Source: an uncultured Bacteroidales bacterium (lineage in GTDB: Bacteria; Bacteroidota; Bacteroidia; Bacteroidales; Muribaculaceae). Taken from it: a stretch of 64,000 bases of DNA. Both the position numbers and the translations under genes were made by a program. Under the pieces are notes generated by a model. That model had not been told where the DNA came from and searched no databases. It was given only the letters and a program-made list of their open reading frames with translations. Shown in pieces: positions 46,221 to 54,956 of this stretch; within the stretch, counting starts at the first letter, position 1, and the number at the start of each line of letters is the position of its first letter. The stretch is from positions 124,001-188,000 of the forward strand of contig CADCFN010000001.1 in the NCBI GenBank assembly GCA_902800715.1, read 5' to 3'.

Positions 46221-47183
46221 ATGGATGACAAGCGCAACGAAGGACGCAAGCAATGGTCCCAAAGGCATCCTGACGTCCCAGTCACCTCGTCGATGAAACG
46301 GCGAATGGTTAGCCATGACTACAAGGAAAGGGCCATCTACATGATTACCCTGTGTGTGGAAGGTCGCACGCCACGGCTCGGGACCTTGTGCGGGTCCGAC
46401 GACAGCCACCCGCTGCCGTGGGTAAGCCTCACGCCGCTGGGCGAGAGCGTAAAGGACGAATGGCTTGGCATCCCCCGCTACTATCCTCAAATCAGGATGC
46501 TGGCCTTGACCGTCATGCCCGACCACTTGCATGGCATCCTGTTTGTTACCGAGCCACTGCCTGTCCACTTGGGAAAAGTCATCAATGGATTTAAAACCGG
46601 TTGCAACAGGGCGGCTCGCGAATTGGGCATATCAGTACCAGTGTGGGAACAGGGTTATACCGACGGGGTGCTGCAAGGCAAGGGACAACTCGACCGCTGG
46701 AAAGCCTACCTTAGTGACAACCCTCGACGGCTATGGCTCAAGCGACAGCATCAAGACTTTTTCACAATTTCTCATCATCTAACCATTGCTGGGGCAACAG
46801 TGAGCGCCACGGGTAACCATCAGTTCCTGCAACACCCGTCAATCATGCAGGTCTACTGTTCGCGACGAATGAGCAAGGAGGAAATAGCACGCGAAGGAGA
46901 CCGGATTCTCGCCCAAAGAGCCGTACTTGTTTCCCCTGCCATCAGCCCTGGAGAAAGAACTATCATCAACAGAGCCCTAGAAGCGGGAGTCCCTGTGATT
47001 CTCATCTGCAACAACGGCTTCTCCGAGCTTTCCAAACCTGGCGGGCGGCTCTTCGATGCCTGCGCTGCCGGCAAGGTGCTACTCATCTCCCCATTCATTC
47101 ACCACAATGATTACCACCCGCTAACCGCCGAATGCTGCCGCCAGATGAATGCCCTGGCACGGGCCATCGCCACACAACAGTGA
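46221..47183 (+). CDS. REP-associated tyrosine transposase (RAYT) fused to a DprA/SLOG-like domain, 320 aa
   Basis: Residues 25-175 match the Y1/IS200-like RAYT fold: RAIYMITLCVEGR, the HUH metal-binding site in MPDHLHGI (His102, His104), and VWEQGYTDGVL with a Tyr146 in place for the catalytic tyrosine, then LDRWKAYLSDNPRRLWLKR. RAYTs cut and rejoin single-stranded REP hairpins. Residues about 205-295 are a second domain: VYCSRRMS, AVLVSPAISPGERTIINRALEAGVPVILICNNGFSELSKPGGRLFDACAAGKVLLISPF, which resembles the Rossmann-like DNA-binding core of DprA/SLOG proteins. The gene is flanked by two direct copies of a palindromic repeat. The HUH and tyrosine residues appear intact, so activity is plausible. 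Confidence 0.87.
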   Translation: MDDKRNEGRKQWSQRHPDVPVTSSMKRRMVSHDYKERAIYMITLCVEGRTPRLGTLCGSDDSHPLPWVSLTPLGESVKDEWLGIPRYYPQIRMLALTVMPDHLHGILFVTEPLPVHLGKVINGFKTGCNRAARELGISVPVWEQGYTDGVLQGKGQLDRWKAYLSDNPRRLWLKRQHQDFFTISHHLTIAGATVSATGNHQFLQHPSIMQVYCSRRMSKEEIAREGDRILAQRAVLVSPAISPGERTIINRALEAGVPVILICNNGFSELSKPGGRLFDACAAGKVLLISPFIHHNDYHPLTAECCRQMNALARAIATQQ

Positions 47184-47195
47184 CACGACACACAG

Positions 47196-47287
47196 CGAGC
47201 CACAGGCTCGCAATACCCCGACGGCCTAACCGCCCAGCGGTTGCAACGGCCTCCCGTTCGGGTATTGCGGGCCTGCGGCTCGCTTAA
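47196..47287 (+). repeat. REP-like palindromic element, right copy
   Basis: Same orientation and, apart from one base, the same sequence as 46116-46207, exactly 1080 bases away. It starts 12 bases after the transposase stop and precedes the hpt promoter region. The single difference (47270 G) turns one stem A-U pair into G-U. Confidence 0.85.
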
Positions 47288-47345
47288 TTTTTCCTCTTCC
47301 TTGAAAAAACTGAGACCCCAAAACCGATAACTGAAAACTTCTTTG

Positions 47346-47353
47346 TACCTTTG
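47346..47353 (+). promoter_or_regulatory. -7 box for hpt
   Basis: TACCTTTG lies 20 bases upstream of the hpt ATG, so the leader is very short. Confidence 0.6.
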
Positions 47354-47373
47354 TGCTTTAATTCTGTAGACAA

Positions 47374-47916
47374 ATGGAAGAAGTTACTTACCAGGGTCTG
47401 ACGTTTGAGCCCTACATCAGACGTGAAGAGATTGCCAAGCAGGTGTATCGCCTTGCCCAGGAAATCAAGCGCGACTATGCCAACGAGAATCCCCTGTTCC
47501 TGTGTGTCCTTAATGGTTCCTTTATCTTTGCAGCCGACCTGTTCCGCGCGTGCAACCTGCATGACGCCGAAATCACTTTCATCCGCTTCAAGTCCTATGA
47601 GGGGATGTCATCGACGGGCAACGTGAAAGAAATCATGGGTCTCACCGAGGACATTACGGGCCGCAATGTGCTCATTGTCGAGGACATCATCGACAGCGGT
47701 GTCACTGCTGCCCAACTGCGCAAGGAGCTGGATAAGCACAATCCTAAGTCTGTGAAAATGGTATCGTTGCTGTTCAAGCCCGATGCGCTCACGGTGGGTA
47801 AAGCTCCCGAATATGTGGGCTTTGAGATTCCCAACAAGTTTATCTTGGGCTACGGACTGGACCTTGACGGGCTCGCCCGCAATCTGCCCGACATTTACGT
47901 CCTGAAAGGCCAATAA
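47374..47916 (+). CDS. hpt: Hypoxanthine phosphoribosyltransferase, 180 aa
   Basis: The PRPP-binding loop reads VLIVEDIIDSGVTA (residues about 96-109), and the earlier CVLNGSFIFAADL and IRFKSYEGMSSTG segments fit bacterial HPRT. The enzyme joins hypoxanthine or guanine to PRPP in purine salvage. It is followed by adk 59 bases downstream on the same strand; both serve purine nucleotides and may share a transcript. Confidence 0.95.
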   Translation: MEEVTYQGLTFEPYIRREEIAKQVYRLAQEIKRDYANENPLFLCVLNGSFIFAADLFRACNLHDAEITFIRFKSYEGMSSTGNVKEIMGLTEDITGRNVLIVEDIIDSGVTAAQLRKELDKHNPKSVKMVSLLFKPDALTVGKAPEYVGFEIPNKFILGYGLDLDGLARNLPDIYVLKGQ

Positions 47917-47975
47917 GTTTCAGAGAGAATACACATTTATATATAATAGAACAATTAACAAGAGAATTCAAGATT

Positions 47976-48551
47976 ATGTTGAACATTGTCATTTTTGGTG
48001 CCCCCGGATCTGGCAAAGGCACCCAGAGCGATAAACTCATCGACCACTACAAACTGTTCCACATCTCAACCGGCGATGTACTGCGCGACAACATCAAGCG
48101 CGGCACCGACCTGGGCAAGACCGCCAAGGGCTACATCGACCAGGGCCAACTCGTGCCCGACGAACTCATCATCGACATCCTGGCACAGGTGCTTGACGAC
48201 AATAAAGACAACGCCAAGGAAGGCGTCATCTTTGACGGATTCCCCCGCACCATTCCCCAGGCCGAAGCTCTCGAACAACTGCTTGCTGACCGCGGTACCC
48301 GAATTGATGCCGTTGTGGGACTTGAAGTTCCCGAGGAAGAACTCATCAAGCGCATCCTGCTGCGCGGCCAAATGAGCGGCCGCTCAGACGACAACGAGGA
48401 GACTGCCCGCAAACGTCTGGAAACCTATCACAACCAGACTTCACCCCTCAAGGCCTACTATGAGGAGCAGGGCAAATACCGTGCTATCGACGGCGTTGGC
48501 TCCATCGACGATATCTTTGACCAGATCAAGGAAAACCTCGACAACCTTTAA
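47976..48551 (+). CDS. adk: Adenylate kinase, short form, 191 aa
   Basis: The P-loop GAPGSGKGTQ is at residues 8-17; ISTGDVLRDNIKRGTDLG, FDGFPRTIPQAEAL and the LID region RGQMSGRSDD follow. The LID is the short type without zinc cysteines. The enzyme makes two ADP from ATP and AMP and is essential. It ends with a clear terminator. Confidence 0.97.
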   Translation: MLNIVIFGAPGSGKGTQSDKLIDHYKLFHISTGDVLRDNIKRGTDLGKTAKGYIDQGQLVPDELIIDILAQVLDDNKDNAKEGVIFDGFPRTIPQAEALEQLLADRGTRIDAVVGLEVPEEELIKRILLRGQMSGRSDDNEETARKRLETYHNQTSPLKAYYEEQGKYRAIDGVGSIDDIFDQIKENLDNL

Positions 48552-48561
48552 TTGAATGATT

Positions 48562-48605
48562 CACGGGAACGTGCGCCAACGAAGGCACGCTCCCGTGTAT
48601 TTTCT
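48562..48605 (+). terminator. Rho-independent terminator after adk
   Basis: CACGGGA (48562-48568) pairs with TCCCGTG (48591-48597), with an inner CGTGC/GCACG helix and one mismatch, then TATTTTCTCC. The yihY gene starts 20 bases later. Confidence 0.7.
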
Positions 48606-48616
48606 CCTAGAGAAAG

Positions 48617-49945
48617 ATGGGCGACAAGAACAAGACTAACCTGTGGGAACGCGTCATGCAGAACATCACGTACTGCATCAATGGCGTGTGGAACGACAAG
48701 AGGGCACTGCTATCGGTCAAGATTGTAAAGATTATCAACTTGAGCGTGCGCTCGTTCTTGGACCGTGACTTGCAGTTGCGCTCTTGCGCCCTCACCTACA
48801 ACACGGTGCTGGCAGTCATCCCGGCGCTGGCGATGCTGTTTGCCATCGCCCGAGGGTTCGGATTCCAGAACCTGATGCAAAGCGAGCTGCTACGCTATTT
48901 CCCCGCTCAGCGCCAAGCGCTGGAGACCGCGCTGACCTATGTGGACAATTATCTGGCTCAAGCATCACAGGGCATCTTCATCGGTATCGGCCTCATTTTC
49001 CTGTTGTGGACCCTGGTATCACTCATGAGCAACGTGGAAGACACGTTCAACCACGTTTGGGGCATCTCTGCCAAGCGCTCGCTACAGCGCAAATTCACCG
49101 ACTATACGGCACTGTTCCTGCTGCTGCCCGTACTGATGGTATGCTCAGCTGGTATCACTATCTTCTTGAGCGACGCGGTGCAGAGCGTGTTTAAGGGCCA
49201 TTCCGTCACCCCGATGATGCACCGCCTGCTGACGATGACGCCCACGGTTATCTCATGGCTGATATTCACTGCCGCCTACTACCTCATCCCGAACACCAAG
49301 GTCAACCTGAAGGGAGCATTGTTTGCCGGCGTCTTGTGCGGCACATTATTCCAAGGCGTGCAGTGGCTCTTCGTGACCGGCCAGGTTTACGTATCGAAAT
49401 ACAACGCCATCTACGGCAGTTTTGCCTTCCTGCCCCTTGTGCTGGTATGGATGCAGTTGTCATGGCTCATCACCCTGGCGGGCGTGTTGCTGACCTATGC
49501 TTGGCAAAACTTTGACCTCTTTGCCTACAACGATAAGGTCAAAGGCATCTCGCAGACCTATGCCGACAATATGGCGATTGCCATTCTGGCACTGGCTGCC
49601 AAGAAATTCAAACATCACGAGCCGGCATTGACGCGCTCCACGCTTATTAACGAATATGACATCCCGAGCCTGCTCGCCGATACACTGCTGGACCGTCTGT
49701 GCCATGCCGGCCTGCTCAGCGCCATCAGCCATAACTCGTCTGATGACGACAAGGCATTCCAGCCTGCCTTTGATCCCGATGAGCTCACCGTCTATACCTC
49801 CATCAATGCGCTGGCCGACCAGGGCGACAGCAATTTCATCCTCAAGGCAGACAAGCGCTTTGCCAAACTCCTGGCGCAAATCGAAACAATGAAAAAGAAA
49901 CAACAAGACGCTGTCGATGACGTACCGCTGCTGGAACTGCTCTAG
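48617..49945 (+). CDS. yihY: YihY/BrkB-family inner-membrane protein, 442 aa
   Basis: About six membrane helices in the first 310 residues, with the family blocks LRSCALTYNTVLAVIPALAMLFAIA, LWTLVSLMSNVEDTFNHVWG, and AIYGSFAFLPLVLVWMQLSWLITLAGVLLTYA. This is the UPF0761 pattern; function is unsettled. A soluble C-terminal domain of about 130 residues (KAADKRFAKLLAQIE) extends it, as in other Bacteroidetes copies. Its start overlaps the terminator T run, so it depends on its own or read-through transcription. Confidence 0.9.
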   Translation: MGDKNKTNLWERVMQNITYCINGVWNDKRALLSVKIVKIINLSVRSFLDRDLQLRSCALTYNTVLAVIPALAMLFAIARGFGFQNLMQSELLRYFPAQRQALETALTYVDNYLAQASQGIFIGIGLIFLLWTLVSLMSNVEDTFNHVWGISAKRSLQRKFTDYTALFLLLPVLMVCSAGITIFLSDAVQSVFKGHSVTPMMHRLLTMTPTVISWLIFTAAYYLIPNTKVNLKGALFAGVLCGTLFQGVQWLFVTGQVYVSKYNAIYGSFAFLPLVLVWMQLSWLITLAGVLLTYAWQNFDLFAYNDKVKGISQTYADNMAIAILALAAKKFKHHEPALTRSTLINEYDIPSLLADTLLDRLCHAGLLSAISHNSSDDDKAFQPAFDPDELTVYTSINALADQGDSNFILKADKRFAKLLAQIETMKKKQQDAVDDVPLLELL

Positions 49946-50051
49946 CCTGCGGTATGGCATGCCCAGAGGCACTGACAGGCAAAACAGGGCTTCAGTAACC
50001 AGAAAAACCAGAAAAAAACAGGGAAAAGGCGTGCATGTCAACAAAATGTTG

Positions 50052-50059
50052 TATCTTTG
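50052..50059 (+). promoter_or_regulatory. -7 box for tRNA-Leu
   Basis: TATCTTTG matches TAnnTTTG, 20 bases before the tRNA 5' end. Confidence 0.6.
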
Positions 50060-50079
50060 CGCCCGAAAATAGACCGGAT

Positions 50080-50164
50080 GCCTGAATGGTGGAATCGGTA
50101 GACACGAGGGACTTAAAATCCCTTGGCCATTGCGGCCGTGTGGGTTCAAGTCCCACTTCAGGTA
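50080..50164 (+). tRNA. tRNA-Leu (anticodon TAA)
   Basis: An 85-base type II tRNA: acceptor arm GCCTGAA/TTCAGGT closed by a G-U pair, anticodon stem AGGGA/TCCCT with loop CTTAAAA (anticodon at 50114-50116), a long variable arm with the stem GCCATTGCGGC, and a complete T arm GTGGG TTCAAGT CCCAC. No CCA is encoded. It reads UUA codons. Confidence 0.95.
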
Positions 50165-50170
50165 CAAGCA

Positions 50171-50208
50171 CGAGGCGGTTAGTAATCAGTCAATTACTAA
50201 CCGCCTCG
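50171..50208. terminator. Strong hairpin after tRNA-Leu
   Basis: A perfect 16-base stem (50171-50186 with 50193-50208) and six-base loop. It ends the tRNA transcript and also lies just after the stop of the convergent NAD(P)HX repair gene. The T run is weak (CTTATTCTTT). Confidence 0.7.
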
Positions 50209-50234
50209 CTTATTCTTTACTGCAAACGTGCAGC

Positions 50235-51755
50235 CTACTTCATCACCTCGATGAAAGCCTTGCCGATGTTATTGACGATGTCGCTGGCCACCATGCCATA
50301 GGTACCCTGCTCCTGCTCAGCCAAATCGCCAGCCAAGCCATGCAGGTACACACCGAGAACAGCCGACCAGTCGGCACTATAATCTTGGGCGATGAGCGCC
50401 GAGATGATACCGGTAAGAACATCACCGCTGCCCGGAGTCGCCATGCCGGCATTGCCGCTGCTATTGACATACACCTTGCTATCGGGACGCACCGTCATGG
50501 TATAGTGGCCCTTGAGCACGATGGTAATGTTATAGAGCTTGGAAACGTCGATGGCCTTCTTGAGACGTTCCTCGTCGGTGGCATGCTCGCCGAACAAGCG
50601 GTCAAACTCGATGGCGTGCGGTGTGATGATAGAACGATGAGGAATGCTCTTGAGCAGCATCGGGCGCCGCGAGATACAGTTCAGAGCATCGGCATCCAAC
50701 AGGCAGGGACGCTTGAAGTTCATGATAAAATGGTGTACCGCATCAAGCGTCACGTCATCAACGCCCATACCAGGTCCAAGAGCGACAACGCTGTAGGTGT
50801 GACGCAGGTCGATTGCACTGGTGACGATATCGTTGCGGTCGGGCTCGAAAAGCGCCTCGGGGACTGCCGTCTGTAACACCTGATAGCCATAGCGCGGTGC
50901 ATGAACCGTCACCAGGCCGGCACCAGCGCGCAGTGCACCCCTCGCAGCCAGAACAGCGGCACCCATCATGCCGTAGCTACCCGCCACGAGCAGTACCGTG
51001 CCGTTGTCATACTTGTTGATGAACGGATTGCGGGGCTTGAGCACATCATGCACATCATTGCGCTCGATGAGATAGAAATCGGTCGGCGTGCGTGCCAAGC
51101 TCTCATGGTCAAGCTCCAAGTCAAGCACCTGGCACTCGCCAACGAACTCGGCATTCTCCGAGAAATAGAACGAGAGGCGCTTGCTCTGATAGGTAAGCGT
51201 GAGATTGGCACGGATGATATTGCGACGGTCATTACCCATGTTCCACTCACCGAACATGCCCGACGGCAGGTCAATCGACACCACGTATGCGCCACTGGAA
51301 TTGATGTACTGCACCAACGATGTATATCCGCCCTTGAGCGGCGTGCGCAATCCGCTGCCGAACAGGCCGTCAACCACCACGTCGTTCTCATCCAGTGCCG
51401 GCGGGTTAAAGGTCTGAATCACCTCAATAAAGTCAATATTTTCACCGACGGTTTCCAGCAAGCGGTCACGGTTGGTGAGACAGCAAGGTGACAATTGTGC
51501 CGACTTGATATTAAACAGGTATACTTCAGGCCTATAGCCCTGCTCATACATGATGCGAGCTACAGCAAGTGCATCGGCACCGTTATCACCAGGGCCGGCA
51601 AAAATGACGAAGCGCTGGGATGTGCGCCAACGCGAAATCAGCTCATAGGAGACAGCCGAAGCGGCCCTCTCAATGAGGTCAAGCATCTGTAAATTATTTT
51701 TTTCGAGGGTGCGGTCGCCGATACGACGCAGTTCATCGTTGGTGAATATCTTCAT
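50235..51755 (-). CDS. nnrDE: Bifunctional NAD(P)HX repair enzyme (epimerase/dehydratase), 506 aa
   Basis: The N-terminal half (MKIFTNDELRRIGDRTLEKNNL, FAGPGDNGADALAVARIMYEQGY, SIDLPSGMFGEWN) is the YjeF_N epimerase, which interconverts R- and S-NADHX. The C-terminal half (VLLVAGSYGMMGAAVLAARGALRAGAGLV, CLLDADALNCISRR, GNAGMATPGSGDVLTGIISALIAQ, ending LAEQEQGTYGMVASDIV) is the ADP-dependent dehydratase, with the GSGDVL catalytic site. The fusion repairs damaged NAD(P)H. It stands alone, convergent with tRNA-Leu. Confidence 0.95.
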   Translation of the reverse strand: MKIFTNDELRRIGDRTLEKNNLQMLDLIERAASAVSYELISRWRTSQRFVIFAGPGDNGADALAVARIMYEQGYRPEVYLFNIKSAQLSPCCLTNRDRLLETVGENIDFIEVIQTFNPPALDENDVVVDGLFGSGLRTPLKGGYTSLVQYINSSGAYVVSIDLPSGMFGEWNMGNDRRNIIRANLTLTYQSKRLSFYFSENAEFVGECQVLDLELDHESLARTPTDFYLIERNDVHDVLKPRNPFINKYDNGTVLLVAGSYGMMGAAVLAARGALRAGAGLVTVHAPRYGYQVLQTAVPEALFEPDRNDIVTSAIDLRHTYSVVALGPGMGVDDVTLDAVHHFIMNFKRPCLLDADALNCISRRPMLLKSIPHRSIITPHAIEFDRLFGEHATDEERLKKAIDVSKLYNITIVLKGHYTMTVRPDSKVYVNSSGNAGMATPGSGDVLTGIISALIAQDYSADWSAVLGVYLHGLAGDLAEQEQGTYGMVASDIVNNIGKAFIEVMK

Positions 51756-51807
51756 TGTGGTTGAGTGAGTTTCAAGTGTTAAAAATCGAGCAATTATAAA
51801 TGGCTGA

Positions 51808-51815
51808 CAAAATTA
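51808..51815 (-). promoter_or_regulatory. -7 box for the NAD(P)HX repair gene
   Basis: On the minus strand TAATTTTG, 53 bases before the ATG. The region up to 52045 (290 bases) holds only this and the next promoter, with no other gene found. Confidence 0.5.
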
Positions 51816-51998
51816 CTTCTTTTTTAGCGTATAGAGGAGAAAAAAAACGAAAATCTATCGAAATAAAATCTTAAAAAATGTGTTGCATGCAATCAGTGCC
51901 ATTTGGAAAAGTGTCAGCTAAATGCCGAATTCAGCGGTGTACTCAGCTAAAATATTGACTTTTTTCTTGTTAGTGCCCTTCCTTATCAACATTTTTTG

Positions 51999-52006
51999 TA
52001 TCTTTG
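51999..52006 (+). promoter_or_regulatory. -7 box for the second CotH-dockerin gene
   Basis: TATCTTTG lies 39 bases upstream of the ATG at 52046. Confidence 0.6.
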
Positions 52007-52045
52007 CAGCCCAAATAAACATTTTATATCAACGTTTAACCAGCA

Positions 52046-53779
52046 ATGAGAAAACATCTACTTCTTTTCATTACACTCTTGTTAACGGGGCTGACCTCCT
52101 GGGCGCAATCGCTCAACATCGGAGGCCATTACGCTGCTCTTGACACGATTAACAACATGTGGTTATGCAGTGTGCCGCAATCATTATTCGGCAACGACTT
52201 CACAGCTACCGTAAACTACGGTGACGAAGTGAGCGACTTTGCTATCGACAGCGTTGCTGTTGCCAGCGGCGAGGAGTTCACCTTCCTGGGAATGAATGGT
52301 GGCACCCGATATGCAGTAACCTGCCAGATGGGTGACAGCCTGTTCACCGGATACATCACGTTCACATGGTTGCCCGTGTTGGAGATTTCGTGCGCCTTAG
52401 ACAACGCTTACCAGTACGGTACAATCTATGTCAGCGAGCCCGACTCGGCACTTGCCCAACCGCTGCCGGTGAAGATGAAAATGCGCGGTGGTGCAACCAA
52501 CACTCCCGATAAGAACAAGCGCAACTTCCGCTTGAATTTCATCAATGAAGACAGCACGAAGTGCAACCGCCGATTCCTCGGCCTGCGCAAAGACAACAGC
52601 TGGATTCTGGATGCCGGTCAGATGGACTTCCTGCGCGTTCGCAACCGCGTGAGCACCGACCTGTGGCTCGATATGGCACGTCGCCCCTGGTATGCCGACA
52701 CCCTGCCCAATGCCCACAACGGCTCACGAGGCAAAATGGTCGAGGTCATCCTCAATGGTGGCTATAACGGTATCTACAACATGTGTGAGCCCATTGACCG
52801 CAAGCAGATGAAAGCCAAGAAGTATGATGAGGTGAACAGGGAATACCACGGACAATTATGGACCGGATACAAGTGGACACGCACCGTGTGCATGAGTGAC
52901 CCCAGTCCTGTACCCGTTCACAACTACATCTGGGACGGTTTTGAAGTTACCTATCCCGACTGGAAAGACATTCATCGCGCCAACTGGACCACGCTGTCCG
53001 ACGCCGTATTCTTTGCAGGCCGTGCCGACTGGGACAAGCGCTTGCTCAGCGACAGCATACAGGATTATTTTGACATCCCTGTGATGCAGGATTACTTCAT
53101 CTTCATCGTTGCCCTTCAGGCCTTGGACAACGAGAGCAAGAATATTTACTATGTGTGCCACGATAGAACTGAAAACCGCCGACTGACCATGGTACCTTGG
53201 GACTTGGACGTTTGTCTGGGCGCCAACTTCAAACCGTCGTCAAATTATCCTAACATGGTGAAGCCCGACCGTCCCCTTGACTGGATTACCCATCTTCCCA
53301 TGTATGACTTGTTCTTCAGCGTCAAGACCTATCATAATGAAGTTCTTGAGCGTTATCACGAGTTGCGTAAGACCTGGCTTGACACCGAGAACCTGGTAAA
53401 GCGCTATCGTGATGCCATCACCGAGTTGCAGGAGTGTGGCGCCGCCTCACGCGAGGAGGCCCGCTGGAGTGGCGACACCGACCTGGCACGCAAGGAGCTC
53501 AACCTGGGCAACGAGATGGACTACGTTGAGAACTGGATTCGCCAGCGCATGGAATATCTCGATGAGTTTGTATTCATCCCGTTAGAAGAATTCCCCAAGG
53601 GTGACGTTAACGGTGACGGCGAGGTTACCATTGCCGACGTCAACGCCGATATCACCATCATCCTGGGCGCCAAGTACGATGATGCTATGATGGAACGTGC
53701 AGATGTGAACGAGGATGGTGAGATTACCGTTAGCGACATCAACGAAATCATCAAGATCATCATGAATAACCCATCTTGA
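52046..53779 (+). CDS. Secreted CotH-like protein with C-terminal dockerin, 577 aa
   Basis: A signal peptide (MRKHLLLFITLLLTGLTSWA) and a beta-rich N-terminus lead to a CotH domain: VKMKMRGGATNTPDKNKRNFRLNF, NSWILDAGQMDFLRVRNRVSTDLWLDMA, GGYNGIYNMCEPIDRKQMK, and MVPWDLDVCLGANF. Kinase-like folds of this kind phosphorylate other secreted proteins, but the target is unknown. The C-terminal 65 residues are a dockerin (KGDVNGDGEVTIADV, RADVNEDGEITVSDI). It has no type IX tail. It resembles the CotH-dockerin at 19540 only in domain plan. A strong terminator follows, then the island boundary. Confidence 0.88.
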   Translation: MRKHLLLFITLLLTGLTSWAQSLNIGGHYAALDTINNMWLCSVPQSLFGNDFTATVNYGDEVSDFAIDSVAVASGEEFTFLGMNGGTRYAVTCQMGDSLFTGYITFTWLPVLEISCALDNAYQYGTIYVSEPDSALAQPLPVKMKMRGGATNTPDKNKRNFRLNFINEDSTKCNRRFLGLRKDNSWILDAGQMDFLRVRNRVSTDLWLDMARRPWYADTLPNAHNGSRGKMVEVILNGGYNGIYNMCEPIDRKQMKAKKYDEVNREYHGQLWTGYKWTRTVCMSDPSPVPVHNYIWDGFEVTYPDWKDIHRANWTTLSDAVFFAGRADWDKRLLSDSIQDYFDIPVMQDYFIFIVALQALDNESKNIYYVCHDRTENRRLTMVPWDLDVCLGANFKPSSNYPNMVKPDRPLDWITHLPMYDLFFSVKTYHNEVLERYHELRKTWLDTENLVKRYRDAITELQECGAASREEARWSGDTDLARKELNLGNEMDYVENWIRQRMEYLDEFVFIPLEEFPKGDVNGDGEVTIADVNADITIILGAKYDDAMMERADVNEDGEITVSDINEIIKIIMNNPS

Positions 53780-53792
53780 CAACCTGATTTAC

Positions 53793-53834
53793 AAAGTGAC
53801 CTTGCCGCTTCTGCAGCAAGGTCACTTTTTTTAT
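53793..53834 (+). terminator. Rho-independent terminator after the CotH-dockerin gene
   Basis: A perfect 13-base stem (53793-53805 with 53816-53828) and 10-base loop are followed by a run of T. Confidence 0.88.
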
Positions 53835-53859
53835 CCACATTTCCATTAACACAAAGTAA

Positions 53860-53886
53860 AAACGCAGCCATAATGTGACTGCGTTT
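53860..53886 (-). terminator. Minus-strand terminator next to the left tRNA fragment
   Basis: AAACGCAG (53860-53867) and CTGCGTTT (53879-53886) form an 8-base stem, followed on the minus strand by TTTTACTTTG. It lies just outside the truncated tRNA end at 53894 and would fit as the terminator of a tRNA transcribed leftwards. The intact tRNA-Lys has a different terminator at 61598-61619. Confidence 0.6.
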
Positions 53887-53892
53887 CACTGA

Positions 53893-53918
53893 GTGATTCG
53901 CGTGGGGCTCGAACCCAC
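53893..53918 (-). other. Attachment site, left: 26-base copy of the tRNA-Lys 3' end
   Basis: These 26 bases equal 61621-61646 exactly. They include the T arm, the 3' acceptor strand and the discriminator base of tRNA-Lys (53894-53918), and nothing of the rest of the tRNA. The sequence after base 53918 is unrelated to the tRNA. Confidence 0.8.
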
Positions 53919-53939
53919 ATCTAATTATCAAGTAGTTAG

Positions 53940-54475
53940 TCAGTCCACAAAAAGTTCCTTCACTTAACGCTTGTAGCTCTTACGCTCGTCCGTATCTTCT
54001 AGACGGGCTGGCAGTATTCGCTAATTTTGTTAAGCATTTTGGAATCTGTCGGGAAGGTCACGTTCTTCTCCTAGATGGTGTGATCGATGAAAGCCGTCTG
54101 TTCCTAGTCGGACTTCCGCCCACCCTATCCTTGTCCCTATCCTCCTCAGATTTCTTCTGACCGTCTATTAGGAGATTCACACGGATACTCTCATTCTGTA
54201 TCATCTCAATGTCAGCCTCACAGATGCGGCGGCGGAAATGGATAAGCTCCGAAAAAGACACAAAAAGAAGCTTTCGTGAAGGACTCCATAGCACAGAAAT
54301 ACAGGTAATAGGCATTCTCGAAAAACTGGGCCACGACCTGCTCATCGGAAACACTACGCACATGCTTCAGTATTAAAAACCATGCTATCAGGCGGATTGG
54401 TTTCGGAGGACGACCGTTTTCTCCGCTGATATTTGGAGAAAAGGCAGCCTCAAAGGCAGACCAGTCATCAAGTTA
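53940..54475 (-). mobile_element. Decayed IS5-family transposase fragment
   Basis: Read on the minus strand in several frames, the sequence gives DDWSAFEAAF, GRPPKPIRLIAWFLILKH, then after a frameshift ELIHFRRRICEADIEMIQNESIRVN, then AFIDHTI, a stop, EKNVTFPTDSKML and finally ERKSYKR and VKELFVD. These follow the order of IS5-type transposases (the D-T-T-V-Q-E-K-N-I-T block holds the first catalytic Asp, here altered to DHTI). Only the N-terminal part remains, and it ends 22 bases from the left attachment copy. There are at least two frameshifts and stops, so it is dead. Confidence 0.75.
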
Positions 54476-54782
54476 GCGACTTGAACAGGGGATTATGAAT
54501 ATCCAACTAGTCTCGAGATTCCAAAACAGGGCGCTCTGCCGTTGTTGTCAAGGAGATTTGTACATATTCAATCTGCAAGCCCTAATAAAGCAAATTCATG
54601 AAATATTGAGGACATATACAAATCCAAACACAAACAACCATCAGACTCATAGACATTTAAGTGATCTTTAGGGAACAACTATTTAAGTTAAGCTGCTCAC
54701 TTGCTAAGTCGAAGGATTTTTCTGTTACTATGCAAAGACACACAAAAAGGTTTATTAATCAGTTATTGTGTCAGCATTTTTG

Positions 54783-54812
54783 TTGAAAATGTGAAATAAT
54801 TATCTATCTTTG
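54783..54812 (+). promoter_or_regulatory. Promoter for the exopolysaccharide operon
   Basis: TTG (54783-54785), a 19-base spacer and TATCTTTG (54805-54812) form a full promoter. The first gene starts 314 bases later, so the message has a long leader that contains the intron-like relic. The span 54476-54782 shows no gene. Confidence 0.68.
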
Positions 54813-54956
54813 CAGCAGAATTGTGTGTTACGAGCATAAATCGACTGCTGTCGGGTCGTGGTTCGCAACTTCGGAATGGATAATGGAGGTAGGGGCATCG
54901 CATTCAGTGAATAAGCACTGATTGCAAACAACAATTAAACATTGAGTAAGCATGGA

